A DNA stretch of 64,000 nt, from positions 62,001-126,000 of the forward strand of contig NZ_JAMLJM010000003.1 in assembly GCF_023635005.1 (NCBI RefSeq), written 5' to 3'. Both the position numbers and the translations under genes were made by a program. This DNA comes from Flavobacterium luminosum. Lineage in GTDB: Bacteria; Bacteroidota; Bacteroidia; Flavobacteriales; Flavobacteriaceae. Shown here piece after piece: positions 53,323 to 62,371 of the stretch (position 1 is its first letter; every line of letters begins with the position of its first letter). The notes beneath the pieces were generated by a model, which did not search any database, was not told where the DNA came from, and was given only the letters and a program-made list of their open reading frames with translations.

Positions 53323-55920
53323 ATGAATAAATTATTAGCTTTTATTTTGATTTTTTTAGGGATTAACCTCGGTTATTCTCAAAAAACTATTACTGGAACT
53401 GTAAATGACAACAAAGGTCAACCCATTGTAGGCGCCAATGTTACTGAAAAAGGCACCTCGTCAGGAACTACCACAGATTTTGAAGGCAAATTCAAAATGA
53501 CAGTATCCAATACTAACGCAACCATCGTTATCTCATCTTTAGGATACAAAAAAACAGAAGTCAGCGCCAGTCAAAGTCCAATTATAGTTTCGCTTGAAGA
53601 AGACGGTGTATTATTGGATGAAGTTGCTGTTCAAGCCGTTGGTTCCAGAAACACCAAAAGAACCATTATCGATTCTCCGGTAGCTGTCGACATCATTAAC
53701 ATGCAGGAGGTCGTGAGTAAAACAGGACAAATAGAGGTCAATGCATTGTTGCAATATTTGGCACCTTCCTTCAATGCTAGTAAACAATCGGGGTCGGACG
53801 GAGCTGACCATATCGACCCAGCTACTCTGAGAGGATTAGGTCCTGACCAAACTTTAGTGCTCATCAACGGAAAAAGAAGACATCAATCTTCATTAGTCAA
53901 TTTATTTGGATCTAGAGGCCGTGGTAATACCGGTACTGATATGAATGCTATACCTGCAGCTGCTATCAAGCGTATAGAGATTTTACGTGATGGAGCCTCT
54001 GCTCAATACGGATCAGATGCTATTGCTGGGGTAATTAACATCGTATTAAAAGACAATGTTGAAGAATTTAACGGAAATGTGAGTTACGGAACATATTATG
54101 CTAAAACACCTTATGGAGACGACATTCAATCGAGCGGCACCGATGGACAAACTATACAAGTGAACGGAAATTACGGGTTTAAATTAGGCGATAAAGGATT
54201 TTTGAATGCCACTTTAGATGTATCTCAAAAAGACCACACCAATCGCCCAGCAAATCCTAACAAATACGACATCTACAGAAATCAGTTTGGAGATGCTGCA
54301 GCCAAAAATGGAAGCCTATTTTTAAACGGATCAATTGATGTTGGAGAGAAATCTCAGGTTTATGCTTTTGGAGGTTTAAGCTTAAGAGATTCTGATGCTT
54401 ATGCATTCACCAGATCAGCGGATAGCCCAAGAAATATTCCGTCTATTTATCCGAATGGTTTTGATCCTATTATTGGAACTAAAATTACCGATGGTTCTGT
54501 TTCGGTAGGATTTAAAACCAAACTTGGTGAATGGGAAATGGATCTTAACAACACTTTTGGGACGAATCATTTCAAATATGACATTCACAATACGCTAAAC
54601 GCTTCCCTACAAAATAATTCACCAACTTCTTTTGATGCTGGAGGACATTCGTTATCACAAAATACCGTTGGTCTACATTTTACTAAAAATTTCGACAAAA
54701 TATTAAACGGAATGAACATTGCATTCGGTTCAGAATTTCGAAGAGAAATGTTTAAAATTTTTGGTGGTGAAGAAGCTTCTTATGCGTTATACGACATTAA
54801 CGGAGACATCGTAACAGAAAATACGGATCCTGGAGATTATGTTTATGACGGAAACGGAGACCCAAGACCAGGAGGCTCTCAAGGATTTCCAGGGTACAGT
54901 CCCGAAAATGAAGTGAACAAAACAAGAACGAATGTTGCTGGTTACATTGATACTGAAATCGATTTTGATGACAATGTGAATCTAGCTGTAGCCGTTCGAT
55001 ATGAAAATTACAGTGATTTTGGTTCTACTTTAAATGCAAAAATTGCTCAACGCATCAAATTCACTAAAGATCTTGCGATGCGATACTCCATGAGTACCGG
55101 TTTTAGAGCCCCTTCATTAACTCAAAAATATTACAATCTTAAATTTACAGATTACATTAGCGGAAATGCCTCTGAAACATTACTAGCCGGAAACGACGAT
55201 CCGATTACCAAAGCTTTCGGAATTGGACAACTTAAAGAAGAGAAAGCATTTAACGCGAGTTTAGGCTTTACTTACAAAAAAGGAAAAATCACCGGAACTA
55301 TTGATGGTTACTTTGTTGATATTAAAGATCGTATTGTACTGACTGGACAATTTGATGGTAGTGGTTTGGCAGGATTAAATGTATCTAATGTTCAGTTTTT
55401 CGCCAATGCTTTAGATACGCAAACTACAGGAGTTGATTTTGTATTAACTTACGACGAAAAATTTGGCAACAGTACCCTAAGCACTTCTTTCATTGGAAAC
55501 TTAAATAAGATGAGCATTGGCAAAATTGGAGAAGGAACTGGTTTAGATCCTGAAACTTTGTTTGGAAAAAGAGAGCAATATTTCTTATTAGCTTCGGCTC
55601 CTAAAAGCAAATTAGGATTGAACTTTAACTATAATTACAACAAAAAATTCAATGCTAGTTTAAGATTTACCCGTTTTGGCGAAGTAGAATTAATAGATTG
55701 GTTAGATACCATCGATTACTATGGAAATAAAATTGTTACCGATTTATCTATAAACCAAAAAATCAATAAAAACTTTAACATCACATTAGGTGTAAACAAT
55801 CTTCTAAACGTTTACCCAGACATCCAAGACACTGAAACAGAAACTGGTGGGAACTTCGATTCTGTTCAAATGGGGTCTAACGGAGCTTATGGTTTTGTTC
55901 GATTGGGAGTTAAATTTTAA
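53323..55920 (+). CDS. TonB-dependent receptor with carboxypeptidase-like N-terminal domain
   Basis: This is an 865-residue outer-membrane receptor. It has a signal peptide (LLAFILIFLGINLGYSQ), a carboxypeptidase-D-like beta domain (TITGTVNDNKGQPIVGANVTEKG, residues about 21-95), and a plug (about 100-240) with VLINGKRRHQSS, RIEILRDGASAQYGSDAIAGVINIVLKD (the usual TonB plug signature). The barrel ends in GAYGFVRLGVKF with terminal Phe. The ligand is unknown; no SusD partner lies next to it, which argues against a polysaccharide utilisation locus and leaves iron chelates or other small molecules open. A TATATTAG element at 53292 may be its -7 box. Confidence 0.92.
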   Translation: MNKLLAFILIFLGINLGYSQKTITGTVNDNKGQPIVGANVTEKGTSSGTTTDFEGKFKMTVSNTNATIVISSLGYKKTEVSASQSPIIVSLEEDGVLLDEVAVQAVGSRNTKRTIIDSPVAVDIINMQEVVSKTGQIEVNALLQYLAPSFNASKQSGSDGADHIDPATLRGLGPDQTLVLINGKRRHQSSLVNLFGSRGRGNTGTDMNAIPAAAIKRIEILRDGASAQYGSDAIAGVINIVLKDNVEEFNGNVSYGTYYAKTPYGDDIQSSGTDGQTIQVNGNYGFKLGDKGFLNATLDVSQKDHTNRPANPNKYDIYRNQFGDAAAKNGSLFLNGSIDVGEKSQVYAFGGLSLRDSDAYAFTRSADSPRNIPSIYPNGFDPIIGTKITDGSVSVGFKTKLGEWEMDLNNTFGTNHFKYDIHNTLNASLQNNSPTSFDAGGHSLSQNTVGLHFTKNFDKILNGMNIAFGSEFRREMFKIFGGEEASYALYDINGDIVTENTDPGDYVYDGNGDPRPGGSQGFPGYSPENEVNKTRTNVAGYIDTEIDFDDNVNLAVAVRYENYSDFGSTLNAKIAQRIKFTKDLAMRYSMSTGFRAPSLTQKYYNLKFTDYISGNASETLLAGNDDPITKAFGIGQLKEEKAFNASLGFTYKKGKITGTIDGYFVDIKDRIVLTGQFDGSGLAGLNVSNVQFFANALDTQTTGVDFVLTYDEKFGNSTLSTSFIGNLNKMSIGKIGEGTGLDPETLFGKREQYFLLASAPKSKLGLNFNYNYNKKFNASLRFTRFGEVELIDWLDTIDYYGNKIVTDLSINQKINKNFNITLGVNNLLNVYPDIQDTETETGGNFDSVQMGSNGAYGFVRLGVKF

Positions 55921-55962
55921 AACTAAAAATCTGTAGATAGTCATCTATTTACATTACCAACA

Positions 55963-55998
55963 AAAAACCAGTTACTTTAATTCACGTAACTGGTTTTT
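55963..55998 (+). terminator. Terminator of the TonB receptor gene
   Basis: AAAAACCAGTTAC (55963-55975) pairs with GTAACTGGTTTTT (55986-55998), 43 bp past the stop codon. Confidence 0.87.
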
Positions 55999-56070
55999 AT
56001 CATTTAATAACTTTACTTTTCAGCAAATAGACACTAATTCCCTTTTTAATATTGTACGGTTAAAAAACAT

Positions 56071-56100
56071 AAAAGCCATCAAATTTCTTTGATGGCTTTT
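56071..56100. terminator. Terminator of the alpha-oxoamine synthase gene
   Basis: AAAAGCCATCAAA (56071-56083) and TTTGATGGCTTTT (56088-56100) form a 13-bp perfect stem with a 4-nt loop, 33 bp past the minus-strand stop. Confidence 0.87.
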
Positions 56101-56132
56101 ATTATATACATTAGATTATTTCCTATTTCATA

Positions 56133-57392
56133 TTAAGAAACATTCTCAACATTAGCTTCAGCAATTGCCTTGTAAGTACCGTTAACTAGTTTCTCACGAA
56201 TCGCTTCGAAAGCTGCTAAAGTTTCTTCGATATCTTTTAAAGAGTGTGATGCCGTTGGAATCATTCTCAACAAGATAATACCTTTAGGAATTACCGGATA
56301 CACAACGATTGAAAGGAATATACCATAGTTTTCACGTAAGTCATTTACCATAACCATTGCTTCTGGAATAGAACCTTCAAGGTAAACTGGAGTTACACAA
56401 GTGTTAGTATCTCCAATGTTGAATCCTCTTTCTTTTAATCCATTTTGTAATGCATTAACATTTTCCCAAAGTTTGTCTTTAAGTTCAGAAGATTTACGTA
56501 ATAGTTCTAAACGTTTTAAAGAACCAATAGTTTGAATCATTGGCAATGCTTTTGCAAACATTTGTGAACGTAAATTATATTTCAAATAATCAATAATATC
56601 TTTATCAGCAGCTACGAAAGCGCCAATGTTAGCCATTGATTTTGCAAAAGTTGAGAAATACACATCAATTCCATCTTGACAACCTTGCTCTTCTCCTGCT
56701 CCAGCTCCTGTTTTACCAAGAGTACCAAATCCATGAGCATCATCAACCAAAAGACGGAAATTGTATCTCTTTTTCATTTCTACAATTTCTTTCAACTTAC
56801 CTTGCTGACCACGCATTCCGAAAACACCTTCGGTAATAAATAAAATACCACCTCCTGTTTCTTCTGCCAACTTAGTCGCACGTTGTAAGTTTTTCTCCAT
56901 ACTCTCGATGTCGTTGTGCTTGTAGGTAAAACGTTTTCCCATGTGCAAACGTACACCATCAATGATACAAGCATGAGCATCAACATCATAAACAATTACA
57001 TCGTTTTTAGTTACCAATGCATCAATGATAGATACCATTCCTTGATAACCGAAGTTTAATAAGTAAGCCGCTTCTTTCATTACAAATTCGGCTAACTCAT
57101 TTTCTAATTGTTCGTGAAATTTTGTGTGCCCTGACATCATACGAGCTCCCATTGGGTAAGCTGCACCGTATTGTTGTGCGGCTTCAATATCTGCTTTTCT
57201 AACTTCCGGGTGATTAGCTAAACCTAAATAATCATTAATTGACCAGTTTAATATTTCTTTTCCGTGAAACATCATTCTTGGTCCTAATTCTCCTTCTAAT
57301 TTAGGGAAAACGTAGTAACCTTCTGCTTGAGAAGCCCATTTTCCTAAAGGTCCTTTATTGTTTTGAATTCTTTCGAATAAATCTTTTACCAT
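56133..57392 (-). CDS. Alpha-oxoamine synthase family PLP acyltransferase
   Basis: This is a 419-residue fold-type I PLP enzyme that condenses an amino acid with an acyl-CoA. Seen are NWSINDYLGLANHPEV, YPMGARMMSGHTKFHEQLE, RLLVDDAHGFGTLG (Asp and His of the cofactor site), and STFAKSMANIGAF with the Schiff-base Lys. The group includes BioF, Kbl, serine palmitoyltransferase and cysteate acyltransferase. The STFAKSMA and MIPTASHS motifs and the organism type make a sphingolipid or sulfonolipid (capnine) role plausible, but no partner gene nearby decides it. Glycine C-acetyltransferase is the common database label. It is divergent from the DUF2157 gene. Confidence 0.85.
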   Translation of the reverse strand: MVKDLFERIQNNKGPLGKWASQAEGYYVFPKLEGELGPRMMFHGKEILNWSINDYLGLANHPEVRKADIEAAQQYGAAYPMGARMMSGHTKFHEQLENELAEFVMKEAAYLLNFGYQGMVSIIDALVTKNDVIVYDVDAHACIIDGVRLHMGKRFTYKHNDIESMEKNLQRATKLAEETGGGILFITEGVFGMRGQQGKLKEIVEMKKRYNFRLLVDDAHGFGTLGKTGAGAGEEQGCQDGIDVYFSTFAKSMANIGAFVAADKDIIDYLKYNLRSQMFAKALPMIQTIGSLKRLELLRKSSELKDKLWENVNALQNGLKERGFNIGDTNTCVTPVYLEGSIPEAMVMVNDLRENYGIFLSIVVYPVIPKGIILLRMIPTASHSLKDIEETLAAFEAIREKLVNGTYKAIAEANVENVS

Positions 57393-57417
57393 TTCAAAAT
57401 TGATTTTTAAAACGTGG

Positions 57418-57425
57418 CAAAAATA
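57418..57425 (-). promoter_or_regulatory. -7 box of the alpha-oxoamine synthase gene
   Basis: The minus strand reads TATTTTTG, a perfect TAnnTTTG, 25 nt before the ATG. Confidence 0.5.
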
Positions 57426-57512
57426 GGAATTTTAAATAGATTAATAATCATGATTACAGAGATATATTTTCAAAAAAATGACTAATTTGGTTTGTCAAAT
57501 AAAAACAACTAT

Positions 57513-58796
57513 ATGTCGAATTCAATTTTAAAGGAACTTCCTGAATTGGTTTCTAACAACGTCATTACGAAAGACATTGCAGAAAATATTATAAATTATT
57601 ATCAGAAAAAACCTGAAAACAACCCAAATAAACTTTTTACCATTTTCGGAATTTTAGGTGCGCTTCTTGGCGGACTAGGTATTATTCTGATCTTAGCGCA
57701 TAATTGGGATAATTTTTCGATTTTAACCAAAACCATTATCTCCTTTATTCCTACCATTCTAAGTCAAGCTTTCTGCTTTTTTTCATTACAAAAAAAACCA
57801 GAGTCGAGCGCTTGGAGAGAAAGTAGCGCCACTTTTTTACTATTTGCCGTTGCAGCCACTATTTCATTGATTGCTCAAGTATACAATTTGCCGGAAAATT
57901 TTAAAGGTTTTTTACTGACTTGGATTTTATTATCCATTCCGTTGGTGTACATCATGCGTTCTTCCTTTGTTTCGTTATTGTGCATTGCCGGAATTACTTG
58001 GTATTGTTCGGTTAGCAATTATGAATATCGTCAATCAGCACAATTCTTGCATTGGTTGCTATTCCTTATTTTACTGCCATATTACATTTCACTTCTCAAG
58101 ACATATCCTAAAACAAATTTTACCAGATTTCATCATTGGTTTTGGGCAGTGGGCTTACTTATTTGCTTGCCCAGTATTTCTCCTTTAAATAATCCGGTAT
58201 TACTCATCGGATTCATTTCGGTATTGTCTATTTTTTATTTTATTGGCAAATCCGATTTTTTCTCAGGTTTAGATCAACCGCGTAATGCTTTTTGGCTAGT
58301 GGGAAAAATAGGAACCTTAGTCTTAACTTTTATCTTCACATTTAAGGACCCTTGGTTAGAATTACAAAGACAGAAAAAAGACTATTTACAAATAGACTCC
58401 TTAGTATATCTCACCTTATTTCTTGTAGGCTTAATCCTTCTATTTAAAACGCTTAAAAAAAGGACAATTTTAAAAACCAATCCCATTCACTTTGTTTTTA
58501 TCTTATTTTCGATCTTATTTTTTTTAAGTTCAGAAACCGAAGCTTTTGTCCTCATTACCATCACTAATTTTATAGTTTTACTTATTGGTACTTACGAAAT
58601 TAAAAATGGAGCCGAGACCTATAGTTTATACAAATTGAATTTCGGGCTAATTGTTATTTCTTTTTTAATTCTTTGTCGCTTCTTTGATACCGAGATGAGC
58701 TTTATTATTCGAGGATTGTTATTTATAAGTATCGGATTGGGATTCTTCCTCTTGAATTATTATTTACTAAAAAAACGCAAACAACATGAAAACTAA
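57513..58796 (+). CDS. DUF2157 membrane protein
   Basis: This is a 427-residue membrane protein from ATG 57513; a TTG at 57492 adds seven residues. A soluble N-terminal part (about 1-45, helices with KDIAENIINYYQ) precedes roughly a dozen hydrophobic helices beginning LFTIFGILGALLGGLGIILILAHNW, the DUF2157 signature. It overlaps the next gene by 11 bp, the usual DUF2157-GDYXXLXY pairing. The function is unknown; the pairing suggests a two-component membrane complex. Confidence 0.85.
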   Translation: MSNSILKELPELVSNNVITKDIAENIINYYQKKPENNPNKLFTIFGILGALLGGLGIILILAHNWDNFSILTKTIISFIPTILSQAFCFFSLQKKPESSAWRESSATFLLFAVAATISLIAQVYNLPENFKGFLLTWILLSIPLVYIMRSSFVSLLCIAGITWYCSVSNYEYRQSAQFLHWLLFLILLPYYISLLKTYPKTNFTRFHHWFWAVGLLICLPSISPLNNPVLLIGFISVLSIFYFIGKSDFFSGLDQPRNAFWLVGKIGTLVLTFIFTFKDPWLELQRQKKDYLQIDSLVYLTLFLVGLILLFKTLKKRTILKTNPIHFVFILFSILFFLSSETEAFVLITITNFIVLLIGTYEIKNGAETYSLYKLNFGLIVISFLILCRFFDTEMSFIIRGLLFISIGLGFFLLNYYLLKKRKQHEN

Positions 58797-59358
58797 AAAC
58801 ATACTTCTATTAGCCTTTTTCTTAGTTGTTATAGCACAATTAGCAGTGCCATTACGGATGATTCTACACAATAATGATGTGCTTAAAACTGGTAAAATAT
58901 ACAAATTTAAAACTGAACCCATAGATCCACACGATCCATTCAGAGGAAAATTCATCCGATTGTATTTTAAAGAAAATCATCTTGTTTTAAAACGAAAAAT
59001 CGACATAAACAAAGACCTCTATGCCATTATAGCTAATGACAAAAAAGGATTTGCAAGAATTGTAAAAATCAGTAATACGGAACCCAAAACAGAGGAATTC
59101 CTAAAAGTTAAAGCCCTTTCAATTAATGAGTATGGTAACGAACACCAAATTTGGATAGAATTTCCTTTTGAACGTTTCTACATGAACGAATACAAGGCTT
59201 CAGAAGCAGAAAAAGCATACAATGAAAGTTCTAGAAATCAATCTTCTAACACTTACGCTGTTATTGCTATAAAAAACGGAGAAGGAATCATCAAGGATGT
59301 TATGATAGACGATATTTCCATAAATGAATATCTACAAAAAAACAATAAGCCACTATAA
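58786..59358 (+). CDS. GDYXXLXY-family membrane-anchored protein
   Basis: This is a 190-residue protein with one N-terminal hydrophobic segment (LLLAFFLVVIAQLAVPLRMI), then an exposed beta-rich domain. The family motif appears as RGKFIRLYFKE, a variant of GDYxxLxY, after the conserved EPIDPHDPFRG. The gene overlaps the DUF2157 gene by 11 bp and is almost certainly cotranscribed and translationally coupled with it. A hairpin (59345-59369) with its loop at the stop codon follows but lacks a T-run. Confidence 0.87.
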   Translation: MKTKNILLLAFFLVVIAQLAVPLRMILHNNDVLKTGKIYKFKTEPIDPHDPFRGKFIRLYFKENHLVLKRKIDINKDLYAIIANDKKGFARIVKISNTEPKTEEFLKVKALSINEYGNEHQIWIEFPFERFYMNEYKASEAEKAYNESSRNQSSNTYAVIAIKNGEGIIKDVMIDDISINEYLQKNNKPL

Positions 59359-59664
59359 AAGTGGCTTATCCCCTAATTAATTTTCTAAAACCAAAGAACA
59401 ATAGTTATGTAGTTGCAAATTTGAAAAAATAATGAAAACAGTTATAGAATTTACTTTATAAAACGTTCGAATTTTGTCCCCCTATCTACTAATTTTATTC
59501 TAAAAAGTAATCTGTATTCAATTTGTTATTGTTCTTTTAGTTTTAGACCCAGTTTGTTTATTCAATTAAAACTTCATAGACAAAATTATAGAAGTCTTAA
59601 TAATTCCGATTACGGTTTTTCCTCATCATTTGTTAAAATTTTACCTTTGCCAAAAAAATAGATT
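59359..59664 (+). promoter_or_regulatory. 306-bp intergenic region with rdgB promoter
   Basis: There is no gene here; small ORFs are under ten codons. TACCTTTG (59642-59649) is a perfect -7 box for rdgB, ending 15 nt before its ATG. A 10-bp inverted repeat (59345-59354 with 59360-59369) spans the preceding stop codon. The rest is AT-rich and featureless. Confidence 0.55.
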
Positions 59665-60237
59665 ATGCAACTAGTTTTCGCCTCCAACAATCAGAATAAA
59701 ATCAAAGAGATTCAACAATTAGTTCCTTCAGACATAAAAATTTTAAGTCTAAAAGACATCGGATGTGATACCGATATTCCAGAAACCGCAGATACTATCG
59801 AAGGTAATGCAATTTTAAAAGCCAATTACGTAACCCAGAATTACGGATATGCATGTTTCGCTGATGATAGCGGGTTAGAAGTCGATCAACTTAATGGTGC
59901 CCCTGGGGTATACTCTGCTCGATATGCCGGTGAACCTAAAGATGACAACAAAAACATCGACAAACTATTATCCGTCCTTAAAAACGAATCGAATCGTAAC
60001 GCTAATTTCAAAACTGTCATTTGCCTTAACATCAACGGCGAGCAACACCTATTTACCGGAATAATAAAAGGAAAACTAACGACCGAGAAAAAAGGAACAA
60101 ACGGTTTTGGTTACGACCCTATTTTCATCGCTGACGGCTACACTCAAACTTTTGCAGAACTTTCAATGGAAGAAAAATCTGCCATTAGCCATCGAGGAAA
60201 AGCGGTAAAACAACTCGTAGATTTCTTACAAAAATAA
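59665..60237 (+). CDS. rdgB: Non-canonical purine NTP pyrophosphatase (RdgB/HAM1)
   Basis: RdgB hydrolyses ITP, dITP and XTP to the monophosphates, keeping deaminated purines out of nucleic acids. The 190-residue protein begins MQLVFASNNQNKIKEIQQL and carries the signatures FADDSGLEVDQLNGAPGVYSARYAG, GTNGFGYDPIFI and KSAISHRGKA. The length is normal. It has its own promoter and no operon partner. Confidence 0.97.
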   Translation: MQLVFASNNQNKIKEIQQLVPSDIKILSLKDIGCDTDIPETADTIEGNAILKANYVTQNYGYACFADDSGLEVDQLNGAPGVYSARYAGEPKDDNKNIDKLLSVLKNESNRNANFKTVICLNINGEQHLFTGIIKGKLTTEKKGTNGFGYDPIFIADGYTQTFAELSMEEKSAISHRGKAVKQLVDFLQK

Positions 60238-60371
60238 TTCTTTTACCTATGTTACTTTTTTTCGATTTAAAATAAAACACCAAATACCTTACAAAAAATC
60301 ATTTTAATTGGTTTATTAAGTGATTAAAAATCAAATAATTAAATTAATTAGCTAATCTCACATATTAGCTG

Positions 60372-60379
60372 TACCTTTG
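60372..60379 (+). promoter_or_regulatory. -7 box of the DEAD-box helicase gene
   Basis: TACCTTTG is a perfect TAnnTTTG, 20 nt before the ATG at 60400. No clear TTG -33 element was found. Confidence 0.5.
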
Positions 60380-60399
60380 CACCCAATTTAAAATATTTT

Positions 60400-62262
60400 A
60401 TGAATAAATTTGAACAATTAGGATTGAATGAGTCGCTACTGCTGGCGATTAAAGATCTAGGATTTGAGAATCCGTCAGAAGTGCAAGAAAAAGCGATTCC
60501 AGTACTATTGGAACAAAACACAGATTTAGTTGCCCTAGCGCAAACAGGTACAGGGAAAACCGCTGCTTTTGGTTTTCCGCTAATTCAGAAAATTGATGCT
60601 GAGAACAGAAATACTCAGGCGTTAATTTTGTCGCCAACACGTGAGTTATGCTTACAAATCACCAACGAGATTAAATTATACTCAAAGTACATAAAGGGGT
60701 TACATACTGTGGCTGTTTATGGTGGTGCAAGCATTACAGAACAAGCTAGAGAGGTAAAACGTGGCGCACAGATTATTGTGGCTACACCCGGTAGAATGCA
60801 AGACATGATTAACAGAGGTCTTGTTAACATTAAAAACATCGATTTCTGTATCTTGGATGAAGCAGATGAGATGTTAAACATGGGATTCTACGACGACATT
60901 TGTTCCATATTATCGGACACACCAGAAGAGAAAAACACTTGGTTATTCTCGGCTACCATGCCTGCTGAAGTAGCGCGCATCGGAAAACAATTCATGTCTA
61001 ACCCGGTAGAAATTACCGTAGGACATAAAAACTCAGGTTCGGCAACGGTTTCACACGAATTTTACATTGTAAATGCTCGTGACCGTTACGAAGCTTTAAA
61101 ACGTTTGGCAGATGCAAACCCAGATATTTTCTCGGTAGTTTTCTGTCGTACAAAAAGAGACACTCAGGCAGTTGCCGAAAAATTAATTGAAGACGGATAC
61201 AACGCTGCAGCGTTACACGGTGATTTATCTCAAGCACAACGTGACGGAGTAATGAAAGCGTTCCGTGGTCGTCAGGTTCAAATGTTGGTAGCCACAGACG
61301 TAGCAGCTCGTGGAATCGACGTAGACAACGTAACCCACGTAGTAAACTATCAGTTACCGGATGAAATTGAAACCTACAACCACCGTTCTGGCCGTACTGG
61401 TCGTGCTGGTAAATTAGGAACCTCTATTGTAATCGTAACGAAGAGTGAATTGCGTAAAATTTCGGCTATCGAAAGAATCATCAAACAGAAATTTGAAGAA
61501 AAAACCATTCCTTCTGGAATTGAAATTTGCGAAATTCAGCTATTGCATTTAGCAAATAAAATTCACGATACAGAAGTGGATCGCGAAATCGACAGCTACC
61601 TACCGGCAATCTATGAGGTTTTCCAAGATTTATCTAAGGAAGAATTGATCAAACGAATGGTTTCAGTAGAATTCAATCGTTTCTTATCGTACTACAAATC
61701 CAAACGTGATTTATCAAGTCAAGCTGGCGACAGAGAAAGAAGTTCGGAACCAAGAGAAATTAGAGCAGGAGATCCGGTTCGTTATTTCATCAACATTGGC
61801 GCTAGAGACGATTTCGATTGGATGCAGTTGAAAGACTTCTTAAAAGAAACTCTAGATTTAGGACGTGACGATGTTTTCAAAGTAGATGTAAAAGAAGGAT
61901 TCTCTTTCTTTAACACCGACGGAGAGCATACTGCCAAAGTAATGGAAGTATTAAACGGATACGAACTAAATGGACGCAGAATCAACGTAGAAATCTCTAA
62001 AAACGACGGAGGTAGTAATTCAAGTCGTCGTGACCACAATGGTCGCGGTGGTGAAAGAAGAGGTTTTGGAGGCGGAAGAGACCGTGACAGAGCACCTCGT
62101 GGTGACAGAAGAGAAGGCGGAAGACGTGAAGGTTCTAGAAATTCAGAAAGAAGAAGCGATGCTACCGATAGAGCACCTAGAAACGAAAGACGTTCTAGTT
62201 CGGCTCCTAGACGTACAGAGACTTCCGGAGCTTCTAGAGAAAGAAGACCTAGAAGAAGCTAA
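60400..62262 (+). CDS. deaD: DEAD-box RNA helicase with Arg/Gly-rich tail
   Basis: This is a 620-residue ATP-dependent RNA helicase. The core (about 1-370) has the Q motif, AQTGTGKTAAF, PTRELCLQI, ATPGRMQDMI, LDEADEML, SATMP, ARGIDV and HRSGRTGRAGK. An accessory domain (about 370-450) is followed by a DbpA/CsdA-type RNA-binding domain (about 455-545, including INIGARDDFDW and VMEVLNGYELNGRRINVEIS). A disordered tail rich in Arg, Gly, Ser and Glu (GGGRDRDRAPRGDRREGGRR type) follows. It likely acts in ribosome assembly or cold-shock RNA remodelling; this is inferred from DeaD/CsdA. A 19-bp inverted repeat with a T-run follows 31 bp after the stop. Confidence 0.95.
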   Translation: MNKFEQLGLNESLLLAIKDLGFENPSEVQEKAIPVLLEQNTDLVALAQTGTGKTAAFGFPLIQKIDAENRNTQALILSPTRELCLQITNEIKLYSKYIKGLHTVAVYGGASITEQAREVKRGAQIIVATPGRMQDMINRGLVNIKNIDFCILDEADEMLNMGFYDDICSILSDTPEEKNTWLFSATMPAEVARIGKQFMSNPVEITVGHKNSGSATVSHEFYIVNARDRYEALKRLADANPDIFSVVFCRTKRDTQAVAEKLIEDGYNAAALHGDLSQAQRDGVMKAFRGRQVQMLVATDVAARGIDVDNVTHVVNYQLPDEIETYNHRSGRTGRAGKLGTSIVIVTKSELRKISAIERIIKQKFEEKTIPSGIEICEIQLLHLANKIHDTEVDREIDSYLPAIYEVFQDLSKEELIKRMVSVEFNRFLSYYKSKRDLSSQAGDRERSSEPREIRAGDPVRYFINIGARDDFDWMQLKDFLKETLDLGRDDVFKVDVKEGFSFFNTDGEHTAKVMEVLNGYELNGRRINVEISKNDGGSNSSRRDHNGRGGERRGFGGGRDRDRAPRGDRREGGRREGSRNSERRSDATDRAPRNERRSSSAPRRTETSGASRERRPRRS

Positions 62263-62293
62263 CATTTTTTTGTTAATTTTCTTATAATTCCAT

Positions 62294-62371
62294 AAAAACT
62301 GTAAAATATCTCGTATTGAATAGTTAATTTAGCTTTTCAAATTGAACTATGAGATATTTTACAGTTTTTTT
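62294..62371 (+). terminator. 19-bp inverted repeat spanning the start of the next gene, probable helicase terminator
   Basis: Perfect 19-bp arms at 62294-62312 and 62351-62369 (arm GAGATATTTTACAGTTTTT) with a T-run to 62371. A further 6-bp pairing (ATAGTT 62320-62325, AACTAT 62345-62350) extends the stem across a bulge. The start codon of the next gene (ATG 62349-62351) lies at the stem junction, and its codons 2-7 form the right arm. Confidence 0.7.

Noticed and set aside
53323..55920. Polysaccharide utilisation locus
   Set aside because: The receptor has no SusD neighbour and no glycoside hydrolases or regulators beside it.
59345..59369. Terminator of the GDYXXLXY gene
   Set aside because: The 10-bp stem is good, but it is followed by CCCCTAATTAA, not a T-run, so it is only noted as a hairpin.
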